This document shows positions 33,946 to 41,288 of a stretch of DNA of 64,000 nucleotides, in pieces. The notes beneath the pieces are model-generated. The model saw only the letters and a list, made by a program, of their open reading frames with translations, did no database searches and had not been told where the DNA came from. Positions within the stretch are counted from its first letter, which is position 1; every line of letters starts with the position of its first letter. Source of the stretch: RPQJ01 sp963732375 (GTDB lineage: Bacteria; Pseudomonadota; Gammaproteobacteria; Steroidobacterales; Steroidobacteraceae); assembly GCA_963732375.1 (NCBI GenBank), contig CAVSZE010000002.1, positions 372,001 through 436,000 on the forward strand, written 5' to 3'. A program made the translations under genes and the position numbers.

Positions 33946-34923
33946 ATGCCCAAGAAGGCCCCGACGCCCCCACGCACTTTCCAGGACCTGCTGCTGACGC
34001 TGCAGCGTTACTGGGCCGACCGCGGCTGCGTAATCCTGCAGCCCTACGACATGGAAATGGGCGCCGGTACGTTCCATACGGCCACGTTCCTGCGGGCGCT
34101 GGGCCCGGAGCCCTGGAGCGCCGCCTATGTGCAGCCGTCGCGGCGACCGACCGACGGTCGCTACGGCGACAACCCGTTCCGGCTGCAGCACTACTACCAG
34201 TACCAGGTGGTCATCAAGCCGTCGCCGCCGGACATCATCGATCTATACCTCGGGTCTTTGCGGGCCGTGGGCATCGACCCGCTGGTGCATGACATCCGCC
34301 TGGTCGAGGACAACTGGGAGTCGCCGACGCTCGGCGCCTGGGGCCTCGGCTGGGAAATCTGGCTGAATGGCATGGAGGTCACGCAGTTCACCTACTTCCA
34401 GCAGGTGGGTGGACTGGATTGCCGGCCTGTGATGGGCGAGATCACCTACGGTCTCGAGCGCCTGGCCATGTACCTGCAGGGTGTCGAGAGCGTGTTCGAC
34501 CTGGTCTGGACCGACGGGCCGCTGGGCCGGGTCACCTATGGCGACGTGTATCACCAGAACGAGGTCGAGCAGTCGAAGTACAACTTCGAATACGCCGACG
34601 TCGATGAGCTTTTCCACCAGTTCGATGCGCATGAAAAGGAATGCCTGCGCCTGCTCGAACTCAAGCTGCCGCTCCCGGCCTACGAACGAATGCTGAAGTG
34701 TTCGCACACCTTCAACCTGCTCGACGCACGCAAGGCGATCTCGGTTACCGAACGCCAGCGCTACATCCTGCGCGTGCGCACACTGGCGCGCGGCGTGGCC
34801 GAGGCCTACTACGCCAGCCGCGAGGCGCTCGGCTTCCCGATGCTGCGCGGAGAGGGGACATTCTCCTTTTCCGCTCCGAAGGAAAAGGAGAATGTCCCCT
34901 CCTTTCCGCCGGAGGTAGCGTGA
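33946..34923 (+). CDS. glyQ: Glycyl-tRNA synthetase alpha subunit with a repeat-derived C-terminal extension
   Basis: 325 residues against about 300 in the family. It contributes the catalytic core of the alpha2-beta2 class II glycyl-tRNA synthetase (motif FQDLLLTLQRYWADRGCVILQPYDMEMGAGTFH; PSRRPTDGRYGDNPFRLQ). The natural C-terminus YYASREALGFPML ends near residue 300. The last 23 codons (303-325) lie in a perfect 21-bp inverted repeat (34852-34901) that reads through in frame to the TGA. The glyS ATG overlaps that stop (TGATG) and its GGAGGT Shine-Dalgarno lies just after the repeat. The extra tail is probably disordered and tolerated. Confidence 0.97.
   Translation: MPKKAPTPPRTFQDLLLTLQRYWADRGCVILQPYDMEMGAGTFHTATFLRALGPEPWSAAYVQPSRRPTDGRYGDNPFRLQHYYQYQVVIKPSPPDIIDLYLGSLRAVGIDPLVHDIRLVEDNWESPTLGAWGLGWEIWLNGMEVTQFTYFQQVGGLDCRPVMGEITYGLERLAMYLQGVESVFDLVWTDGPLGRVTYGDVYHQNEVEQSKYNFEYADVDELFHQFDAHEKECLRLLELKLPLPAYERMLKCSHTFNLLDARKAISVTERQRYILRVRTLARGVAEAYYASREALGFPMLRGEGTFSFSAPKEKENVPSFPPEVA
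34852..34901. repeat. Perfect 21-bp inverted repeat (REP-like) inside the glyQ 3' end
   Basis: Left arm 34852-34872 (GAGGGGACATTCTCCTTTTCC) and right arm 34881-34901 are exact reverse complements around an 8-nt loop. The inner core GGGGACATTCTCC/GGAGAATGTCCCC is identical to the hairpin at 50220-50250. It encodes the non-family C-terminal tail of GlyQ. Such palindromes scattered at gene ends are typical of REP/RAYT-type elements. Confidence 0.88.
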
Positions 34924-37007
34924 TGGCCGCCAAGCGCGACTTCCTGGTCGAGATCGGCACGGAGGAACTGCCGCCAAAGTCGCTGCTGACGCTTGCGAAC
35001 GCCTTCGCTGACGGCGTCGCCAAGGGCCTCGATGGCGCCGGCCTCGTGCACGGGGCCATCGAGCGCTTCGCGACGCCGCGACGAATGGCAGTGCGAGTGC
35101 GGCGGCTGGTCGAGCAGCAACCCGATCGCGCCATCGAACGGCGCGGCCCGCCGCTTAAGGCCGCGTTCGACGCACAGGGGGCACCGACCCAGGCCGCGCT
35201 CGCCTTCGCACGAAGCTGCGGCACCGAGGTGTCGGCGCTCGAAAAGCTCGAGACTCCAAAAGGAGTCTGGATGGTCCACCGCGGAACCGAGACCGGCGCC
35301 AGCACGGTGAGCCTGCTGCCCGGCATCGTCCAGGCCGCGCTCGACGCACTGCCCATCGCCAAGCGCATGCGCTGGGGTGCGGGCGAGGCCGAATTCGTGC
35401 GCCCGGTGCACTGGGTGCTGATGATCTTCGGCCGCGACGAGGTGCCTTGCGAGATCCTGGGCGTGGCAGCCGGTCGGGTGACCTACGGTCACCGCTTCAT
35501 GGCGCCGAAGGCGATTCGGATCGGCAGCCCCGCGTCATACGTCGGCGCTCTGAAGAAGCGCGGACGGGTGATGGCCGACATCGACGAGCGACGCGAGACC
35601 ATCCGCAAGGGCGTGGCCGCCATCGCGGCAGGTCTCAATGGCACAGCAGTCATCGAGGATGGCCTGCTCGACGAAGTGACCGCGCTGGTCGAGTGGCCGG
35701 TGCCGCTGGCGGGGCGCTTCGACGCGAAGTTCCTCGAGCTCCCGGCCGAAGTGCCGATCGCGACCATGCAGGATCACCAGCGTTATTTCCCGGTCCGTGA
35801 CGCGGACGGACGGCTGATGCCATGGTTCATCACCGTGTCGAACATCGAGAGCTCGGACCCCGCGCAGGTGATCGGCGGCAACGAGCGCGTGGTGCGTCCG
35901 CGACTGAGCGACGCTGCATTTTTCTGGGCCTCGGACCGCAAGCACCGGCTCGACTCGCACCGCGACGCGCTCAAGCGCGTGACCTTCCAGACCCAGCTCG
36001 GCTCGCTCCATGACAAGTCGGTTCGAGTCCGCGCGCTGGCTACGGACATCGCGGCCGGCATCGGCGGAGACGCCGCGCTCGCTGGCCGCGCCGCCGACAT
36101 CTGCAAGTGCGACCTGCTGACCTCGATGGTCGGCGAGTTCCCGGAGCTGCAGGGCCTGATGGGGCGTTACTACGCGCAACTCGACGGCGAGGCCGCCGAG
36201 GTCTGCGAAGCGATGCGCGAGCAGTACCTGCCGCGCTTCGCGGGCGACGAGCTTCCATCCACCAGGACCGGCATGGCGCTTGCCATCGCCGACAGGCTCG
36301 ACACCGTCGCGGGCATCTTTGCGACCGGCCAGAAGCCGACCGGCACGCGCGACCCGTTCGGGCTGCGCCGGGCGGCACTGGGCCTGCTGCGCATTGCGGT
36401 CGAACGCCGGCTCGAACTGGACCTGCCTCGGCTGATCGGCAATGCACTCGGTGAGCTGCCGTTCGCGGCGCCGGAGAATACTGCCGGCGAGGTCTATGAA
36501 TACGTGTTTGAACGCCTGCGTGCCTACTACCTGGAGGGCGACGCCGGCCTCTCGGTCACGCCGGAGATGTTCGACGCGGTTCTTGCGACCCGTCCCGCCT
36601 CGCCGCTCGACTTCGACTCCCGGCTGCGCGCACTGGCGGAATTCCTGCAGCTGCCCGACGCCCAGAGCCTGGCCGCGGCCAACAAGCGCATCGCCAACAT
36701 CCTGCGCAAGGCGCCCGGGCCGGTCGGGGACACCATCGACGAGAACCTGCTTCGCGACCCGGCCGAGCAGATCTTGGGTGAGCAGCTGGTCGCCATTGCG
36801 CGCATGGTCGAGCCGAAGTTCCAGGCACGGAACTACACCGAAGCGCTGAAAGACCTCGCCGTTTTGCGCGGTGCCGTGGACGAATTCTTTGATTCGGTGA
36901 TGGTGATGGCCGAGGATCCGGCGCTAAGGGCCAACAGGCTCGCCCTGCTCGGGCGGCTGCGGTCGCTCTTCATGCACGCGGCAGATCTTTCGAGGCTGCC
37001 CGGTTAG
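34923..37007 (+). CDS. glyS: Glycyl-tRNA synthetase beta subunit
   Basis: 694 residues (E. coli 689). The beta subunit binds tRNA and is required for the alpha2-beta2 enzyme. Recognisable are DFLVEIGTEELPPKSL at the start, TPRRMAVRV, HRFMAPKAI and the HD-like/DALR region (KCDLLTSMVGEFPELQGLMGRYYA). The start was set at ATG 34923, which overlaps the glyQ stop and has GGAGGT 6-7 bp upstream; an in-frame extension upstream reads through glyQ and is an artefact. Confidence 0.97.
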   Translation: MAAKRDFLVEIGTEELPPKSLLTLANAFADGVAKGLDGAGLVHGAIERFATPRRMAVRVRRLVEQQPDRAIERRGPPLKAAFDAQGAPTQAALAFARSCGTEVSALEKLETPKGVWMVHRGTETGASTVSLLPGIVQAALDALPIAKRMRWGAGEAEFVRPVHWVLMIFGRDEVPCEILGVAAGRVTYGHRFMAPKAIRIGSPASYVGALKKRGRVMADIDERRETIRKGVAAIAAGLNGTAVIEDGLLDEVTALVEWPVPLAGRFDAKFLELPAEVPIATMQDHQRYFPVRDADGRLMPWFITVSNIESSDPAQVIGGNERVVRPRLSDAAFFWASDRKHRLDSHRDALKRVTFQTQLGSLHDKSVRVRALATDIAAGIGGDAALAGRAADICKCDLLTSMVGEFPELQGLMGRYYAQLDGEAAEVCEAMREQYLPRFAGDELPSTRTGMALAIADRLDTVAGIFATGQKPTGTRDPFGLRRAALGLLRIAVERRLELDLPRLIGNALGELPFAAPENTAGEVYEYVFERLRAYYLEGDAGLSVTPEMFDAVLATRPASPLDFDSRLRALAEFLQLPDAQSLAAANKRIANILRKAPGPVGDTIDENLLRDPAEQILGEQLVAIARMVEPKFQARNYTEALKDLAVLRGAVDEFFDSVMVMAEDPALRANRLALLGRLRSLFMHAADLSRLPG

Positions 37008-37017
37008 GACGCGAGAC

Positions 37018-37752
37018 ATGCAGGCCTTCAGGTCGCTGGTCTACACGACCCTGTTCTTCCTGGTCACCGGGTTCTTCGGTGTAGTGGTGCTCATCTCGGC
37101 GCTGCTGCCGCTCAGCATCGAGCAGCGCTACGTGATCCCGCGCACCTGGGGCTTGTTCCTGACCTGGCTGGCAGGGGCGGTGTGCGGCCTCAATTACGTG
37201 GTCGAGGGCCAGGAGAATCTCCCGGACCAGCCTTTCATCTCACTGTGGAAGCATTCCTCGTCCTGGGACACGCTCGCGCAGATGTTCGTGGTGCCACCCG
37301 CCGCGTGGAGCCTGAAGCGCGAGGTGACCTGGATACCGATCGTCGGCTGGGCCGTGAGCACGTTCAACCCGATCGCCATCGATCGCAGCGCCGGACATTC
37401 CGCGGTGAACCAGGTCATCAGCCAGGGCCGGGAGCGCCTCGCATCCGGCATGGGCATCATCGTGTACCCGGAAGGCACGCGCGTGCTGCCGGGCGAGACC
37501 CGCAAGTACGGCATCAGTGGTGCGCTGCTCGCGACCAAGACCGGCGCGCCAGTCGTGCCCATCGCGCACAACTCCGGTTACTTCTGGAAACGGCGCGCGT
37601 GGATGAAACACCCCGGCACGATCCGCGTGGTGATCGGCCCGCCGATCGACCCGGCAGGCCTCGATGCGCGCGAGATCAATGCCCGCGCGCAGCAATGGAT
37701 CGAGGCGAAGATTGCGGAGATCGTGGCTCAGCCCGGCGGTAAGCCAGACTGA
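37018..37752 (+). CDS. 1-acyl-sn-glycerol-3-phosphate acyltransferase (PlsC-type)
   Basis: 244 residues. The acyltransferase motifs are present: HX4D as HSSSWD (79-84), a second block near FNPIAIDRSAG, and YPEGTRVLPGE. An N-terminal hydrophobic helix (about 9-31) anchors it in the inner membrane. It probably adds the second acyl chain in phosphatidic-acid synthesis, although the family also includes lysophospholipid enzymes. It starts 10 bp after glyS, so it belongs to the glyQS operon. Confidence 0.9.
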   Translation: MQAFRSLVYTTLFFLVTGFFGVVVLISALLPLSIEQRYVIPRTWGLFLTWLAGAVCGLNYVVEGQENLPDQPFISLWKHSSSWDTLAQMFVVPPAAWSLKREVTWIPIVGWAVSTFNPIAIDRSAGHSAVNQVISQGRERLASGMGIIVYPEGTRVLPGETRKYGISGALLATKTGAPVVPIAHNSGYFWKRRAWMKHPGTIRVVIGPPIDPAGLDAREINARAQQWIEAKIAEIVAQPGGKPD

Positions 37753-37773
37753 ACAATCACGCTAAATCAAAAG

Positions 37774-37790
37774 GCCGGCACTGTGCCGGC
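37774..37790. repeat. GC hairpin downstream of the glyQS-plsC operon
   Basis: GCCGGCA-CTG-TGCCGGC is a perfect 7-bp stem with a 3-nt loop, flanked by AT-rich sequence. It lies 21 bp after the acyltransferase stop. The forward T-run is poor (GTGAATTCAATCTTTAC), while the reverse side has CTTTTGATTT. It may be the operon's 3' end structure. The rest of 37791-37975 shows no gene. Confidence 0.45.
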
Positions 37791-37975
37791 GTGAATTCAA
37801 TCTTTACAACAAAGCAGCGCGGGCGGATCGATGCGCGGCAATGGAATTCCCAGCGGCGGTCGGGACGCGCCCTGGGGTGGCACACGGCGCAGCGCGCCTT
37901 CACAATCGCGGGCGCATGCCCCGAATACGGCAGGGCGATTTGTCCCCGCGACCGTCAGCAATTGGGAGAGTGGCC

Positions 37976-40087
37976 ATGGTCTGGTCGTCGAGACCCGCGT
38001 CGCCCGGTTTGCTCGCGCATGCCCGCGCGCTGGCTGCACTTGCCTTGCTCGCAGCCGGCATGGTCGTCGCTGCCGATGCGGTGCCGGAGCAGCCGCAGTC
38101 GGCAGCAGCCGCGCCGGTCGCCTGCTCCGCCGACACGACGATCAGTCGCGATTACGTCTTCTCGTTGATGGGCAACCAGGCGGGCTTCCAGACCGTGTGC
38201 CTGCACGCGGACGGTGCTCGCGAGATCCACTTCGCATTCAACGACCGCGGTCGGGGCCCGACGCTTGCATCCTTGATCAGGCTCGACGCGGGTGGCGTGC
38301 CGATCGTCATCAGCACCGACGGCCAGGACTATTACAAGGGTGCGGTTGCCGAACGCTTTTCCATCGTCTCGAACGACGCTACCTGGAAGAACAAGGTCGA
38401 GTCTGGATCCCGGATGCTCGACAAGCCCGCTTTCTACGTCAGCCAGTCCGGCTCACCAGACGAGACCGGTCTGCTCGCGAATGCGCTGCGGCGCGCTCCA
38501 CAGGGCCGGTTGGCGCTGCTGCCGCTGGGCGAGGCGCGGCTCGCTGAACTCGCACAGGTCAATGTGAGCAGGGGCAGCGAGTCCCGCCACGTGACCCTCT
38601 ACTCGATCGACGGGCTGGGCTTTCAGCCCGTCAACGTCTGGCTCGACCCCGACGGCGAGTTGTTCGCGAGCCTCGACGGGTTTTCGTCGATCGTGCTGGC
38701 AGGCTGGGAACAGGCCTTGCCGACCCTGCGGACAGAGCAGGACAGGCAGGACGCGCGTCGGCGCGTCGAGCAGGCGCGGTCATTGCAGCGTGTGCCTGAG
38801 GGACCGATTGCCATCGAGCACGCCAATGTCTTTGACGCGGAAGCCGCATCGATGCGACCCGGCACAACGGTGCTCATTGCCGGGAAAAGCATCGTAGCCG
38901 TCGGCCCGGATGGCACGGTCGAGATTCCCTCCGGCGCAGAGCGAATCGACGCAACAGGCCGTTCGTTGCTGCCGGGACTCTGGGACATGCACACGCACCC
39001 CGAGCTGGACGACGGCCCGCTGTACCTCGCCGCGGGAGTCACCAGTATCCGCGACATGGCTGCCGAACCCGACAAGCCCCAGCGCCTGCGCGTCTTTGAT
39101 ACCGGCGACGCGATCGGACCACGGGTGGTGTATGCGGGCATCATCGACGGCCGCGGCCCGTTCCACGCACCAACCCGCACCCTGGTAAGCAACGAGGCCG
39201 AAGTCCGCTCCGCCGTCCAGGCGATGGCCGCCGCTGGCTTCCCAATGGTGAAGATCTACAGCTCGCTTGATCCCGCGCTGGTGCCAGTGGTTGCAGACGA
39301 GGCGCGCAAGCACGGAATGCGTGTCGGCGGACACATCCCGGCCTACATGACCGCGGAGCAGGCGGTGCGCGCCGGCTACAACGAGATTCAGCACATGAAC
39401 ATGCTGTATCTCAATTTCATGTTCGACTCGGTGCAGGACACGCGTACTCCTGCGCGCTTCACCGCGGTGGCCGATCACGCCGCGGAGATCGATCCGCAGT
39501 CCGAGCGAGTGCAGGCGTTCTTCAAGTTGCTCAGGCAGCAGCGGGTGACGATCGATCCAACGCTCGGCGCGTTCGAGGGCCTTTACACGGATCGTCCAGG
39601 GCAGGTCAGCCCGGTGTTCGCAGCAGTCGCCGACAGGATGCCGCCCCAGGTGCGGCGCGGCTTCCTCGAGGGCGGGCTGCCGGTTCCCGAAGGCGCCGAT
39701 GCGCGCTATCGCGAGACGTTCCGCTCGATGCAGCGCATGTTGATGGCCTTGAGGCAGGCGGGCATTCCGTTCGTTGCAGGTACCGACTCGATGGCCGGCT
39801 TCGCCCTGCCGCGCGAACTCGAGCTGTACGTCGAGGCCGGCGTTCCGCCGCTCGAGGTGCTGCGCATCAGCACGCTGGACGCCGCACGGCTCGCCGGTCG
39901 CGCCGGGGAGCTGGGATCCATCGCGCCGGGCAAGCTCGCCGACATGATTCTCGTCGACGGTGACCCGAGCAGGAACATCGGTGACGTCCGGCGCCTGCGC
40001 CTGGTGGTCAAGGACGGTACGGTGATCGATCCCGACGCGCTCGGTCGCGCGCTCGGCATCCAGCCATTGCAGGCTGAGAGGAAGTGA
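37976..40087 (+). CDS. Exported amidohydrolase-family protein with a large N-terminal domain
   Basis: 703 residues from the ATG at 37976 (GGGAGAG 5 bp upstream), which yields a basic-hydrophobic signal (about 1-35, ALAALALLAAGMVVAADA). Residues ~40-260 form a beta-rich domain of no family I recognise. The amidohydrolase TIM barrel follows: GLWDMHTHPELDD (His-x-His ligands), the GVTSIRDMA block, GGHIPAYMTAEQAVRAGYNEIQHMN (His ligands) and GTDSMAGFAL (Asp). The closing beta-domain is ELGSIAPGKLADMILVDGDP. It resembles imidazolonepropionase-like/Xaa-Pro dipeptidase amidohydrolases. Its stop adjoins the M19 gene, suggesting a two-gene peptide-degrading operon. Confidence 0.85.
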   Translation: MVWSSRPASPGLLAHARALAALALLAAGMVVAADAVPEQPQSAAAAPVACSADTTISRDYVFSLMGNQAGFQTVCLHADGAREIHFAFNDRGRGPTLASLIRLDAGGVPIVISTDGQDYYKGAVAERFSIVSNDATWKNKVESGSRMLDKPAFYVSQSGSPDETGLLANALRRAPQGRLALLPLGEARLAELAQVNVSRGSESRHVTLYSIDGLGFQPVNVWLDPDGELFASLDGFSSIVLAGWEQALPTLRTEQDRQDARRRVEQARSLQRVPEGPIAIEHANVFDAEAASMRPGTTVLIAGKSIVAVGPDGTVEIPSGAERIDATGRSLLPGLWDMHTHPELDDGPLYLAAGVTSIRDMAAEPDKPQRLRVFDTGDAIGPRVVYAGIIDGRGPFHAPTRTLVSNEAEVRSAVQAMAAAGFPMVKIYSSLDPALVPVVADEARKHGMRVGGHIPAYMTAEQAVRAGYNEIQHMNMLYLNFMFDSVQDTRTPARFTAVADHAAEIDPQSERVQAFFKLLRQQRVTIDPTLGAFEGLYTDRPGQVSPVFAAVADRMPPQVRRGFLEGGLPVPEGADARYRETFRSMQRMLMALRQAGIPFVAGTDSMAGFALPRELELYVEAGVPPLEVLRISTLDAARLAGRAGELGSIAPGKLADMILVDGDPSRNIGDVRRLRLVVKDGTVIDPDALGRALGIQPLQAERK

Positions 40088-40089
40088 AC

Positions 40090-41244
40090 ATGTTTTCACG
40101 AATGCGCAGGTTGCTGCTGGCCGGCACGGGATCTGCTGTCGGGCTCGCGATGATGCCGCGCGGCGCGCAATCCGCGAACGGGCGTTGGCGCCCGTATGAA
40201 AGCTCAATCGTTATCGACGGTCTCGGTGGCCCGGGCGGTCTTGCAACGGACGAGGGTGCCGCGCTCACCGCCGCCGAAGTGAGCGACGTCAGCGCGTCGG
40301 GAATGACCTGCCTGCACATGACGGTCGGTGAAGTAGGCAACATGCCCGCGGACGAGGCTTATGAAAAGGCGGTCGCATCGATTGCGCGCTGGGAAGGTGA
40401 GATCGACCGTTATCCCTCGGTATTTCAAAGGGTGCGCGCTGTCGCGGACATCCATGCTGCCAAGGCTGCCGGCCGTACCGGGCTGATGTACGGCTTCCAG
40501 GACGGCGTGTGCTTCGAGACAGACCTGGGTCGCCTCGAGATTTTTCATCGACTGGGCATACGAGTGATCCAGCCAACCTACAACCGCAGCAACCAGCTCG
40601 GTAACGGCTGCATGGAAAGCGCCGACTCCGGCCTGAGCGCGACCGGGCGCGAAGCCATCGCGCGCATGAATGCGCTCGGCATCCTGGTCGATCTCAGCCA
40701 CTGCGGCCGTGCAACGGCAGCCGACGCAATCAGGATTTCCAGCAGGCCCGTGGCATTCACCCACACGGGATGTGCGGCGCTTGCCGATCATCCACGCAAC
40801 CGGACCGATGCCGAGTTGCGCGCGGTCGCAGAGACCGGTGGCGTGATCGGCGTCTACGTGATGCCCTACCTGTCCAGCGGCAAGCAGCCCACCGCCGATG
40901 ACGTGGTCCGCCACATCGATCACGCCGTGAACACCGCGGGCGAGGACCACGTGTCGGTCGGGACCGACGGCGGCCTCTCGGCGGTCGAGTTGACGCCGGA
41001 GTTCAAGGATTCTTTCGCCGCGAACGTAGCCCGACGCAAGGCGGCAGGCATCGCAGCTCCGCAGGAGTCCGAGACCGGCTATCTGTTTGCGGCCGACCTC
41101 AACTCACCGCGCAGGTTCGAGCTGCTCGCCGACAAGCTGGACGAGCTTGGGTACGGCGACCGGAGGATCGAGAAGATCCTCGGGACCAACCTGCTGCGCG
41201 TCTTCGGCGCAGTGTGGGTCGACGGGGCGTCGAAGCCCGCGTAA
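40090..41244 (+). CDS. Peptidase M19 (membrane dipeptidase) family protein lacking alpha-metal ligands
   Basis: 384 residues from ATG 40090 (GAGAGGAAG upstream); a GTG at 40084 overlapping the previous stop is an alternative. A twin-arginine-like start (MFSRMRRLLLAGTGSAVGLA) suggests export. M19 enzymes are dizinc dipeptidases. His204 (DLSHCG) and His225 (AFTHTG), the beta-metal ligands, plus HPRN and the Asp in VGTDGG are conserved. The alpha-site H-x-D normally in IDGHxD reads IDGLGG (42-47), and the bridging Glu of the EGG motif reads GFQDG (Gln137). Activity by the usual mechanism is therefore doubtful. It is encoded directly behind the amidohydrolase. Confidence 0.82.
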   Translation: MFSRMRRLLLAGTGSAVGLAMMPRGAQSANGRWRPYESSIVIDGLGGPGGLATDEGAALTAAEVSDVSASGMTCLHMTVGEVGNMPADEAYEKAVASIARWEGEIDRYPSVFQRVRAVADIHAAKAAGRTGLMYGFQDGVCFETDLGRLEIFHRLGIRVIQPTYNRSNQLGNGCMESADSGLSATGREAIARMNALGILVDLSHCGRATAADAIRISSRPVAFTHTGCAALADHPRNRTDAELRAVAETGGVIGVYVMPYLSSGKQPTADDVVRHIDHAVNTAGEDHVSVGTDGGLSAVELTPEFKDSFAANVARRKAAGIAAPQESETGYLFAADLNSPRRFELLADKLDELGYGDRRIEKILGTNLLRVFGAVWVDGASKPA

Positions 41245-41288
41245 TTACGCCGCCGGCGCGGCATCGAGCAGCGCTCGACGTTCGCCCT

